Shown here one piece after another: positions 1-7,623 of a stretch of 64,000 bases of DNA (the first letter of the stretch is position 1; each line of letters starts with the position of its first letter). The DNA is taken from assembly GCA_964551035.1 (NCBI GenBank), contig CAZKBK010000002.1:1-64000 (forward strand), read 5' to 3'. A program made the position numbers and the translations under genes. The notes beneath the pieces were generated by a model, which was given only the letters and a program-made list of their open reading frames with translations, did no database searches and had not been told where the DNA came from. The stretch is from Chryseosolibacter sp964551035. Its GTDB lineage: Bacteria; Bacteroidota; Bacteroidia; Cytophagales; Cyclobacteriaceae.

Positions 1-53
1 AGAGTGAAACCTTTTCATTCACTTTACGCCGACAACCTGCTACCAATCACTCG

Positions 54-3000
54 CTAGCGGCGCTTAATCCACTCACGGGCGTTCACGAAGGCTTCGATCC
101 ACGGCGAAATTTCGTCGTCCTTCCTGTCTCGGGGATAATAACCCCAGTTCCACGGAAACAGCGACCTCTCGATATGTGGCATGATCGCCAGGTGCCGTCC
201 ATCTTTCGAATACAAGGCAGCAACGCCCAGGTCAGAACCTCCTGGTGATCCGGGGTACGCTTTGTAAAAATATTGTGCCCCTATTCGGTACATCGACGCA
301 TCGCCGGGCAGCACAAAACGACCTTCGCCGTGGGCAACCCATGCCCCCAGTCGGCATCCGGCCAGATTCTTCAGCAACACCGAGTCGTTGTCGGGAATCT
401 CGAGGTTCACGAAATGGCTCTCGAATTTTCCCGTCGCGTTCACGTGCATCTTCTCCTGCCACTCCGGGTACAGCAAACCAAGCTCCATCATCAATTGGCA
501 ACCGTTGCAGACGCCCAGTGTGAGTGTGTCATCGCGCTTGTAGAAGTTTTCCAGGGCCTGTTTCGCCCGGGGATTGTAGAGGAAAGATCCTGCCCAGCCT
601 TTCGCCGAGCCCAACACGTCGGAATTTGAAAAACCGCCGACGAAGACGATCATGTTGAGGTCGCTGAGGTCTTCGCGTCCGCTCACCAGATCGGTCATGT
701 GAACATCCTTTACGTCGAAGCCCGCGAGATAGAGGCTGAAGGCCATTTCGCGATCGCCGTTGACGCCTTTGTCGCGGATGATTGCTGCCTTTATGCCTGT
801 GGGCTCGCGGCGGTTACGGTCGATCCCAAAGGCCCCAAGCTTACCCGTGAAGCTTTCGGGAAATTTATACGCAAGAACCTGTTCCTTGTAATGGTGGTAG
901 CGGCTCTCGGCTTTTTCGTAGGGGCGTTGCTTGCTGTCGAGAAGAAAAGACGTCTTGAACCATGTGTCGCGGAGGGCGTCGACGTCGAAGCGTTCCGTTC
1001 CCTTTGCCCATTTCAACGCCACAGTCCGCTCGCGCGTGGTTTCCCCCATGACGGAATAGCGAACGCCGGTCTTGCCGAGCATCTGCATGGCGCTTTCATC
1101 CCGCACCTGCATGATGACGGCCGGATTTTCGCTGAACAGGATGCGGACAAGATCGTCACCAAATTCCGACACATCCGCCTTGATACCGATGTCGGGAACC
1201 GCGAAACACATTTCGAGCAACGCGGTGATGATGCCTCCCGCCGAAACGTCATGGCCCGCGAGCACAAGCCCGGCGTCAATCAGCTCTTGTATGGCATTGA
1301 ATGCCCTTCCGAAATAGGCGCCGTCTTTTACAGTAGGAACCTCGTTGCCCAACAGGTTCAGCACCTGCGCCAAACTGCTTCCGCCGAGCTTAAAGCCGTC
1401 CGAGGAAAGGTCAACGTAAACGATCGCCGTACCGGCACGAGGATCTAATACCGGCGACACCGTCTTGCGGATGTCGCTCACCTCCCCGGCAGCGGAGATG
1501 ATCACGGTGCCCGGCGAATAAACCACATTTCCGTCGGGATATTTTTGCGTCATGGACAATGAATCCTTTCCCGTGGGAATGTTGATTCCCAGCTGTGTCG
1601 CGAAATCACTCACCGCTTCGACCGCGCTGTAGAGCCGCGCGTCTTCGCCGGCGTTCTTTGACGGCCACATCCAGTTTGCGCTAAGGGAGACGCCCTTGAG
1701 GCGATGGGTGAGCGGCGCCCACACGATGTTGGTCAACGCTTCCGCGATCGCCAACCTGCTTCCGGCCGCGGGGTCGATCAGTGCGGCTGCAGGCGCGTGT
1801 CCGATGGCATTCGCAATCCCTTTGTGGTTGAGATAATCGAGGGCCATCACGCCGACATTGTTCAGCGGAAGTTGTATCGGACCGCAGGTGGGTTGCGTTG
1901 CCACCCTTCCCGTTACAGACCGGTCGACCTTGTTGGTCAGCCAATCCTTGCACGCAACGGACTCGAGTTGCAAAACCTCATCGAGGTATTCGTGCAGCTT
2001 GTGGGCGTCGTACCGCAATTCCTGGTATTGTGTGGCGACGCTGTTGTCGCGGATGATGGTCTTTGGCGATGATCCGAACAAGTGCTCGACCTTCAGGTCG
2101 ACGGGTCTGGCGTTCGGCCGGCTGAATTCGAGGCGGTGGTCGCCGGTGGCTTCTCCGATGATGTAGAAGGGCGACTGTTCGCGCTCCGAGACTTTGCGAA
2201 TCATGTCTGTGTCGGCCGCATGGACACCGAGTCCCATGCGCTCCTGCGATTCGTTGCTGATGATTTCCTTGTCGGAAAGGGTCGGGTCCCCAATGGGAAG
2301 TTTTCCGATGTCGATCTTTCCTCCCGTTTCCTCCAAAAGCTCCGACAGGCAGTTCAGATGGCCTCCCGCGCCGTGGTCGTGAATGGTGATGATGGGATTA
2401 TCTTCCGATTCAACCATGGCGCGGATTACGTTCATCGCGCGCTTCTGCATTTCCGGGTTCGACCGCTGGATCGCATTGAGTTCAATGGCGTTGCCATATT
2501 CACCCGTTGCCACGGACGAAACGGCTCCACCACCCATGCCTATGCGGTAATTATCGCCGCCGAGCAGGACGATCTTGTCGCCGGGTTTGAGGTGTCCTTT
2601 CTGAGCGTCGCCGGCATTGCCGAACCCCACGCCCCCGGCGAGCATAATCACTTTGTCAAAACCGAATTGTTTGCCATCCTCGACATGCTCGAACGTGAGC
2701 AGGCTGCCACAGATCAACGGCTGACCGAATTTGTTGCCGAAGTCGGAAGCGCCGTCGGAGGCTTTGATGAGGATCTCTTCCGGGGTCTGGTATAGCCACG
2801 GTCGCGGCTTGAATTTCTTTTCCCAGGAGCGTCCGCCCTCAAGGCGGGGGTAGGAAGTCATGTAAACGGCGGTTCCGGCGAGCGGAAGCGCGCCTTTACC
2901 GCCGGCGAGGCGGTCGCGGATTTCACCCCCGGAACCGGTAGCCGCACCGTTGAACGGCTCTACGGTCGTCGGGAAGTTATGGGTTTCCGCCTTGAGCGAA

Positions 3001-3725
3001 AGGACCGAGTCGATTTCCTTCATCGCGAAAAAGTCTGCCTGGTCCTGACGAAGGGGAGCGAACTGGGTTATCCGGGGCCCGGTGACAAAGGCAACGTTGT
3101 CTTTGTAAGCCGATACCAGCAGGTTGGGGTTTTCTTTTGAAGTGCGTTTGATCAGTTGAAACAGGGTGGAGGGTTTTTCCTCGCCGTCGATGACAAACGT
3201 CCCGTTGAAGATCTTGTGGCGGCAATGTTCGGAGTTGACTTGCGAGAATCCGAATACTTCGCTGTCGGTAAGGTTGCGGCCGAGGTCCTTGCTTACCTGT
3301 TCAAGGTACCCGACCTCCACGGCGCTGAGTGCGAGCCCTTGCTGCTCGTTATAGGCTGCAATGTCATCGATCTCCTGAATCGGATCCGGCGTGTGTTGAA
3401 TGGAAAATATATCCTGATCAAGATCCGTGTAGATTACCTGAAGCATCCGGTCATGCGGCGCGTCCGGGCTGTTTACCACCACAAATTCCTCAATTCGCTG
3501 TATCCCCCTGACGCCCATGGTTTGAGACATCTCCACGGCGTTGGTGCTCCAGGGCGTGATCATCTCCTTTCGGGGACCGATAAAGAAACCGCGGAGTTCC
3601 TTTTCCGCCAAGGGGCTGGCGCCGCTAAAAAGCCACGTAAGCTTTTGAAGGTCAATTTCTTGAAATGGTTGTACCGAGCCGACAGCGTAAACTTTGCCGG
3701 CGTCCGAGCGAAAGAATAAGATCAT
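54..3725 (-). CDS. purL: Phosphoribosylformylglycinamidine synthase, large single-chain type
   Basis: The 1223-residue protein catalyses the fourth step of purine synthesis, FGAR + ATP + glutamine to FGAM, in the cytoplasm. Its length matches the large PurL in which the FGAM synthase core and the glutaminase are fused. The N-terminal part carries the VNSEHCRHK and LKAETHNFP motifs (about residues 164-250). Two AIR-synthase-like halves follow, with HDHGAGG and GHDVSAGG. The C-terminal class I glutamine amidotransferase has its nucleophile in GVCNGCQ (Cys1073) and the PHIERS histidine. The first Met is used because the family N-terminus begins immediately after it. The gene is monocistronic as seen here. 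A TAATTTTG element on the minus strand (3759-3752) lies about 27 nt upstream of the start and is a plausible -7 box. Identification is secure. Confidence 0.97.
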   Translation of the reverse strand: MILFFRSDAGKVYAVGSVQPFQEIDLQKLTWLFSGASPLAEKELRGFFIGPRKEMITPWSTNAVEMSQTMGVRGIQRIEEFVVVNSPDAPHDRMLQVIYTDLDQDIFSIQHTPDPIQEIDDIAAYNEQQGLALSAVEVGYLEQVSKDLGRNLTDSEVFGFSQVNSEHCRHKIFNGTFVIDGEEKPSTLFQLIKRTSKENPNLLVSAYKDNVAFVTGPRITQFAPLRQDQADFFAMKEIDSVLSLKAETHNFPTTVEPFNGAATGSGGEIRDRLAGGKGALPLAGTAVYMTSYPRLEGGRSWEKKFKPRPWLYQTPEEILIKASDGASDFGNKFGQPLICGSLLTFEHVEDGKQFGFDKVIMLAGGVGFGNAGDAQKGHLKPGDKIVLLGGDNYRIGMGGGAVSSVATGEYGNAIELNAIQRSNPEMQKRAMNVIRAMVESEDNPIITIHDHGAGGHLNCLSELLEETGGKIDIGKLPIGDPTLSDKEIISNESQERMGLGVHAADTDMIRKVSEREQSPFYIIGEATGDHRLEFSRPNARPVDLKVEHLFGSSPKTIIRDNSVATQYQELRYDAHKLHEYLDEVLQLESVACKDWLTNKVDRSVTGRVATQPTCGPIQLPLNNVGVMALDYLNHKGIANAIGHAPAAALIDPAAGSRLAIAEALTNIVWAPLTHRLKGVSLSANWMWPSKNAGEDARLYSAVEAVSDFATQLGINIPTGKDSLSMTQKYPDGNVVYSPGTVIISAAGEVSDIRKTVSPVLDPRAGTAIVYVDLSSDGFKLGGSSLAQVLNLLGNEVPTVKDGAYFGRAFNAIQELIDAGLVLAGHDVSAGGIITALLEMCFAVPDIGIKADVSEFGDDLVRILFSENPAVIMQVRDESAMQMLGKTGVRYSVMGETTRERTVALKWAKGTERFDVDALRDTWFKTSFLLDSKQRPYEKAESRYHHYKEQVLAYKFPESFTGKLGAFGIDRNRREPTGIKAAIIRDKGVNGDREMAFSLYLAGFDVKDVHMTDLVSGREDLSDLNMIVFVGGFSNSDVLGSAKGWAGSFLYNPRAKQALENFYKRDDTLTLGVCNGCQLMMELGLLYPEWQEKMHVNATGKFESHFVNLEIPDNDSVLLKNLAGCRLGAWVAHGEGRFVLPGDASMYRIGAQYFYKAYPGSPGGSDLGVAALYSKDGRHLAIMPHIERSLFPWNWGYYPRDRKDDEISPWIEAFVNAREWIKRR

Positions 3726-3751
3726 TGAGTGGAACGTGAGTAATGGTGCCG

Positions 3752-3759
3752 CAAAATTA
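3752..3759 (-). promoter_or_regulatory. Putative -7 element for purL
   Basis: Read on the minus strand this is TAATTTTG, an exact match to the Bacteroidota -7 consensus TAnnTTTG. It would place the transcript start about 20 nt before the purL ATG. I see no good TTG at -33, so this is only a candidate. Confidence 0.35.
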
Positions 3760-3842
3760 GCGGGATTTGTGGGAAAAGGATCATTTTTCTAAGAATCCTG
3801 TCATACCGGCAAAAAGGGACGTATCCGCGATATTCGATCAAA

Positions 3843-3956
3843 TTTTGCGGTTAAGACCGCAATATTTGGCTTAATTTTGCGATCATAACCGCAATATTTA
3901 GCTAAATTCTGCGGTTATAACCGCAATATTTTACCTATTTTTGCGGTTATGATCTC
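3843..3956 (+). repeat. Four-unit 32-bp palindromic repeat array upstream of the AAA ATPase
   Basis: Units containing TTTTGCGGTTAtaACCGCAATATTT recur with GCG(G/A) starting at 3847, 3879, 3911 and 3943, which is an exact 32-bp period. The core is a palindrome. It is perfect over 14 bp in unit 3 (GCGGTTATAACCGC, 3911-3924) and slightly degenerate in units 1 and 2. Unit 4 is only a left half, GCGGTTAT, whose last two bases are the first two of the ATPase start codon (ATG at 3949). Thirty-two bp is about three helical turns, so all copies present the same DNA face, as expected of an operator array. TAnnTTTG elements overlap units 2 (3872-3879) and 4 (3936-3943). Confidence 0.85.
3936..3943 (+). 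promoter_or_regulatory. -7 promoter element of the AAA ATPase gene
   Basis: TATTTTTG matches TAnnTTTG exactly and ends five bases before the ATG at 3949. Initiation from it would give a nearly or fully leaderless mRNA. It is embedded in the palindromic array, so a protein bound to the array would block or remodel this promoter. Confidence 0.5.
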
Positions 3957-5070
3957 GCGAAAGATTATTTCCATTATCAGGAAGCATTTCTTCAAGGGAA
4001 AAGTAATCCAACTCCTCGGCGCCCGCCAGGTGGGTAAAACGACGCTTTTACAAGAAATGGTCGGCGATGATGCCCTTTGGTTGAACGCAGATGACGCGGA
4101 CGTGCGGGTGATGCTGACCGATACAACCTCTTCGGCCATTCAACATATCGTCGGCAGTTACGAGGTCGTCGTCATCGATGAGGCGCAGCGGATTGAAAAC
4201 ATAGGCATTACGCTCAAGCTCATGGTCGAGTCGCTCAGGAACGTGCAGGTAATCGCTACGGGTTCTTCAGCGTTCGATCTGAGCAACCGAATCAATGAAC
4301 CGCTTACGGGTCGTAAGTACGAGTTTTACCTGTATCCGCTTTCGTTTGGCGAAATGGTCGATGAAACGAGTTTGCTTGAAGAAAAGAGACTGGTTGAGCA
4401 AAGGCTCATATACGGATATTATCCCGAGATGGTAACGCACCCTGGAGAAGCGCGCAAACATCTCAGATTAATTTCGTCAAGTTATCTTTACAGGGATCTC
4501 TTCGACTGGCAACAGATCAAGAAGCCCGCCTTGCTCACCAACCTTCTACAGGCGCTCGCCCTTCAATTGGGGAGTGAAGTTTCGTGGCACGAGCTCGCAA
4601 AGATAACGGGCTCTGATAACGAGACGGTTGAACGCTACGTGAACCTCCTCGAGCAGGCTTTTGTGATCTTCCGGCTCGGCAGTTTTAGCCGAAACCTGCG
4701 CGGGGAATTGAAACGCTCGAAGAAGGTCTACTTCTGGGACCTTGGCATTCGAAATGCGATTATCAACAATTTCAACCCGCTTTCCCTGCGCCCTGACAAA
4801 GGAGCGCTGTGGGAGAATTTCCTTCTCGTAGAGCGCATCAAAGCTGAAGCCTTTGCCGAACGGTATTCCAACCGTTGGTTCTGGCGAAACCACAGCCAGC
4901 AGGAAATTGATCTCATCGAAGAAGCCGACGGCGCATTGAAGGCCTTTGAATTCAAATGGTCCGACCGTAGACGCGTATCGTTTCCAAAGACTTTTCTGGG
5001 TGGATACCCGGGTGCGGAGACCCGCGTGATCGACAAAACCAATTTTACCGACTTCGTGCTGTGGAAGTAA
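3949..5070 (+). CDS. AAA ATPase with C-terminal DUF4143
   Basis: This 373-residue protein belongs to the COG1373-type ATPases. Walker A is GARQVGKT (residues 24-31) and Walker B is VVVIDEA (74-80). The ATPase core is followed by a winged-helix-like segment, where unit 'KITGSDNETVERYVNLLEQ' lies near residues 220-238. The DUF4143 part ends in a nuclease-like ID-LIEEADGALKAFEFKW stretch that resembles the PD-(D/E)xK fold region of this family. Cellular function of the family is unclear; proposals include roles in DNA transactions or defence. The start at 3949 falls inside the last palindromic repeat. The 3' end overlaps the convergent hydrolase gene by 26 bp. Family assignment is firm; role unknown. 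Confidence 0.9.
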   Translation: MISRKIISIIRKHFFKGKVIQLLGARQVGKTTLLQEMVGDDALWLNADDADVRVMLTDTTSSAIQHIVGSYEVVVIDEAQRIENIGITLKLMVESLRNVQVIATGSSAFDLSNRINEPLTGRKYEFYLYPLSFGEMVDETSLLEEKRLVEQRLIYGYYPEMVTHPGEARKHLRLISSSYLYRDLFDWQQIKKPALLTNLLQALALQLGSEVSWHELAKITGSDNETVERYVNLLEQAFVIFRLGSFSRNLRGELKRSKKVYFWDLGIRNAIINNFNPLSLRPDKGALWENFLLVERIKAEAFAERYSNRWFWRNHSQQEIDLIEEADGALKAFEFKWSDRRRVSFPKTFLGGYPGAETRVIDKTNFTDFVLWK

Positions 5071-5860
5071 AATAGGGCAGACTTGCATTGATCAACCCGG
5101 TGTGCCCGCTTTCGAGCACCTCGAATCGATATTCTCTAACCTGACCCAGGAATCGGCGCATATTGCCGGGCGCAACCACTTTGTCGTAGCGTCCGGCAAT
5201 GAGGGTCAGGGGAATGCGGTGCCGGTTGATCAGCGCGGCGACACGCCCCAGGTTGAAGGTCAGGTGCCGGAATACCACCCATGAAAGGTACACGCGCTCA
5301 CGCCGCTCACGCGTGCTCATCTGGTATTCGGCGAACCGGATCAGCCCGGTGTCGACAAGCCCCGCGCGGTTTAACCCCCGCGTCAACCGCACAAATCGCT
5401 GAGGTTTTGCGATCATGCTTCTGAACAGTTTCCGGAACAGGACCGGCCATGTGGCCAGACTATACCAAAAGCTCGTTTTGATGCCGTCTGGCGCAATGAG
5501 AAACAATGCCGAGATGCGGTCCGCAAACCTTTCGAGCGTAGCCAACACAAATTTCCCCCCGAGGCTATACCCGGCAAGCGAAAAAGTGCTGATCTCATGC
5601 TGCTCCAAAAACAGCTGCAGGGTGGCGTGCCACTCGTCCTTTTCGAGCGGTCGCTCACCATGTGCCCATGCGCTGGCGCCATGGAAATAAAGGTCAAATA
5701 CGTAGACCGTGTATTCTCGCGTCAGGGACCTGGCGAGAAACTCGAAAGCGCTAATGTCCTGGCCAAAGCCGTGAAAAACCAAAAGCGCCTTTTCCCCGTT
5801 ACCCGCTTGGGCGTAGTGCAGGCGGCTGCCGTTAAAATGAATGAACTTGTCGCGGATCAT
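5045..5860 (-). CDS. Alpha/beta hydrolase
   Basis: This 271-residue protein has the alpha/beta hydrolase fold. The oxyanion region is HGFGQD (about 30-35), the nucleophile elbow is GYSLGG (about 97-102), and a late acid and histidine appear in AGRYDKVV and SGHTGLI. It has no signal peptide, so it is probably cytoplasmic. The substrate cannot be read from the sequence. It is transcribed divergently from the ECF sigma gene with a 90-bp gap, and its 3' end overlaps the AAA ATPase reading frame tail-to-tail. Confidence 0.88.
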   Translation of the reverse strand: MIRDKFIHFNGSRLHYAQAGNGEKALLVFHGFGQDISAFEFLARSLTREYTVYVFDLYFHGASAWAHGERPLEKDEWHATLQLFLEQHEISTFSLAGYSLGGKFVLATLERFADRISALFLIAPDGIKTSFWYSLATWPVLFRKLFRSMIAKPQRFVRLTRGLNRAGLVDTGLIRFAEYQMSTRERRERVYLSWVVFRHLTFNLGRVAALINRHRIPLTLIAGRYDKVVAPGNMRRFLGQVREYRFEVLESGHTGLINASLPYFTSTARSR

Positions 5861-5950
5861 GAGCAGGACGCTCCAACTTTACATAAATTTTGCCTTTTCA
5901 TAAAATATTCAGCCGCAGCGCCCGTCTCCCCAGAAAAACAGCGCCGGCAT

Positions 5951-6505
5951 ATGGATCTGGCCATGCACATCAAAGAACAGACATTCCTCAATGAGAAAGA
6001 CCGGTTGCTGAGCTTCATCCGCAACCGGGTGTCGACCAGCGAAGAGGCGGAGGACATTCTGCAGGATGTGTTTTATCAGTTCATTGCGGGCTTTGATACG
6101 ATCGAATCGCTCGACCGGGTTACCTCCTGGTTGTTTTCCGTGGCCCGCAACAAGATCATCGATCGCTACCGGAGGGATGGTGCGCGACCGCGCCGGGCCG
6201 ACTTAGGGTCGCTTGCACATGACGATGATGATGCACCGGTTACACTCCAGGAGATCCTGCCAGACCTTGGCAATTCGCCCGAAGAACAGTATTTCAAGGA
6301 AGTGATCTGGGAAGCCATCATGGAGGCGCTGGACGACCTGCCCCCGGAGCAACGCGACATTTTCGTTCAAAACGAGATCGAGGAACGCGGGTTCAGGGAA
6401 ATTGCCGAGGAGACAGGCGTCTCAATTAACACGTTGCTATCGCGAAAGCGGTATGCAGTACTGGCGCTCCGGAAGCGCTTGCAAAAGCTTTACAACGACT
6501 TATAA
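5951..6505 (+). CDS. RNA polymerase sigma factor, ECF type
   Basis: This protein of about 184 residues carries sigma region 2 (EEAEDILQDVFYQF, then VTSWLFSVARNKIIDRYRR) and region 4 (LDDLPPEQRDIFVQNEIEERGFREIAEETGVSINTLLSRKRYA). The reading frame is open further upstream to 5597, but homology begins around MDLAMHIKEQTF, so I chose ATG 5951; ATG 5963 is an alternative. The next gene encodes a small membrane protein 19 bp downstream, and the two are probably cotranscribed. No classical zinc-finger anti-sigma is adjacent, so the small membrane protein is a candidate regulator. Confidence 0.9.
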   Translation: MDLAMHIKEQTFLNEKDRLLSFIRNRVSTSEEAEDILQDVFYQFIAGFDTIESLDRVTSWLFSVARNKIIDRYRRDGARPRRADLGSLAHDDDDAPVTLQEILPDLGNSPEEQYFKEVIWEAIMEALDDLPPEQRDIFVQNEIEERGFREIAEETGVSINTLLSRKRYAVLALRKRLQKLYNDL

Positions 6506-6524
6506 CGAAATAAAGAAATTGATT

Positions 6525-6872
6525 ATGAACAAGGGTTTGCGAATACTGAAATGGATTGCATTGGGCGCCCTGTTTTTTGTCCTCTTTGGGTGCATTACCA
6601 TGCTGCTGTGGAACTGGCTCGTCCCCGAGCTTTTTAATGGGCCGGAGGTCGGGTTCTGGCAGGCGTTGGGCCTGGTGGTCTTGAGCAAGATTCTTTTTGG
6701 AGGCTTCGGCGGGGGGCACAAATCGGGCAGGGGTCATTGGAAACACCGCTACCACGAGAAGCTGGCCAACATGACGCCGGAAGAGCGGGAACGTTTCAAA
6801 GCCCGGGTTCGGGAAAAGTGGTGCTCGTCCGGAAAGAACGAAGGCACCGGGGAGCATTCCTCAAACGTTTGA
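6525..6872 (+). CDS. Small membrane protein downstream of sigma factor
   Basis: The 115-residue protein starts at ATG 6525. It has two hydrophobic segments (about residues 8-30 and 43-58). Then comes a Gly/His-rich linker (FGGGHKSGRGHWKHRYH) and a charged, soluble tail with the motif MTPEERERFKARVREKW. The tail resembles the helical MTPEER segments of Spy/CpxP-like or heavy-metal-resistance periplasmic proteins, but the resemblance is short. Its position directly behind an ECF sigma gene suggests it senses or controls that sigma factor; this is inference. Function otherwise unknown. Confidence 0.75.
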   Translation: MNKGLRILKWIALGALFFVLFGCITMLLWNWLVPELFNGPEVGFWQALGLVVLSKILFGGFGGGHKSGRGHWKHRYHEKLANMTPEERERFKARVREKWCSSGKNEGTGEHSSNV

Positions 6873-6940
6873 AATTGAGTTTGAGAAAAAAAGTGCTAAA
6901 AAAGCCAACCTACGCCCGAAAAAAGCGTTAAAGGAAACGT

Positions 6941-6970
6941 TGGAAACTTTTGATAGGACCAAAGTTTCCA
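6941..6970. promoter_or_regulatory. Palindromic operator of the TetR-efflux operon
   Basis: A perfect inverted repeat has arms TGGAAACTTT (6941-6950) and AAAGTTTCCA (6961-6970) around a 10-bp spacer. An extra half-site, GGAAACGT, lies just upstream (6933-6940). The palindrome sits between the probable -33 TTTG (6949-6952) and the -7 element (6971-6978). That is where a TetR-type repressor would bind to autoregulate its gene and the following efflux genes. Confidence 0.75.
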
Positions 6971-6978
6971 TACATTTG
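6949..6978 (+). promoter_or_regulatory. Bacteroidota promoter for the TetR-efflux operon
   Basis: TTTG (6949-6952) and TACATTTG (6971-6978, exact TAnnTTTG) are separated by 18 bp, close to the 19-20 bp usual in this phylum. The -7 element ends six bases before the ATG at 6985, predicting an almost leaderless transcript. Confidence 0.6.
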
Positions 6979-6984
6979 CGCCCC

Positions 6985-7623
6985 ATGGAAGAGCAAAATG
7001 TACGTGAGAAAATCCTTCGGGCGGCGGAGGAGTTGTTTTTGAAATACGGCATTCGCAGCATTTCAATGGACGACATCGCGCGCCACCTGGCCGTCTCCAA
7101 AAAGACCTTGTACCAGCATTTCGCCGACAAGGAGGACATTGTGGTGCTTGCATGTAAGGCGCATCTTGCGAAGAACGCCTGGGAGTTTGAAGCCATACGC
7201 GCGAGTGCCCGCAATGCGATCGATGAACTGGCCAGCATATCGGTGTGTTTGAAACAGACCATGCACGATATGAACCCGTCGCTGCTGTTCGACCTGCAGA
7301 AATTTCATCCGCGTGCGTGGAAGGAATGGATTAGCTACAAGGAAGAAACCGTGCGCTCATCCGTGGTGCGAAACATAAAGCAGGGAATCGAAGAGGGATA
7401 TTTCCGTCCGGAGATCGATCCGGAGGTAGCGGCCACGATGCGGCTGGAATTGCTGCAACTGGCTTTTAATGAAGAAATATTTCCGCGTGAACGGTTCCGG
7501 CTGCCGGATGTGCAATTGCAAATTTTCGACCAGTTTGTCTACGGGCTGGTTACGGACAAGGGCAGAAAGCTATACCAGAAGTATAAGGAAGCAAATCATC
7601 ACCAACTGACAACGACAAAATAA
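6985..7623 (+). CDS. TetR/AcrR-family transcriptional regulator
   Basis: The 212-residue protein has an N-terminal TetR helix-turn-helix (residues 6-52; ISMDDIARHLAVSKKTLYQHFADKEDIV) and a ligand-binding helical domain typical of the family. The reading frame extends back to 6940, but ATG 6985 begins the conserved domain and lies just after the promoter. The stop codon abuts the TolC start (TAAATG). It almost certainly represses its own operon through the palindrome at 6941-6970, and is probably relieved by a substrate of the downstream pump. Confidence 0.92.
   Translation: MEEQNVREKILRAAEELFLKYGIRSISMDDIARHLAVSKKTLYQHFADKEDIVVLACKAHLAKNAWEFEAIRASARNAIDELASISVCLKQTMHDMNPSLLFDLQKFHPRAWKEWISYKEETVRSSVVRNIKQGIEEGYFRPEIDPEVAATMRLELLQLAFNEEIFPRERFRLPDVQLQIFDQFVYGLVTDKGRKLYQKYKEANHHQLTTTK

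Noticed and set aside
3843..3956. Short repeat array that could be mistaken for a CRISPR array
   Set aside because: Units are palindromic operators in tandem with no spacers and no cas genes nearby.
5597..5950. N-terminal extension of the sigma factor open frame
   Set aside because: The extra residues overlap the divergent hydrolase gene and are not like any sigma factor N-terminus.
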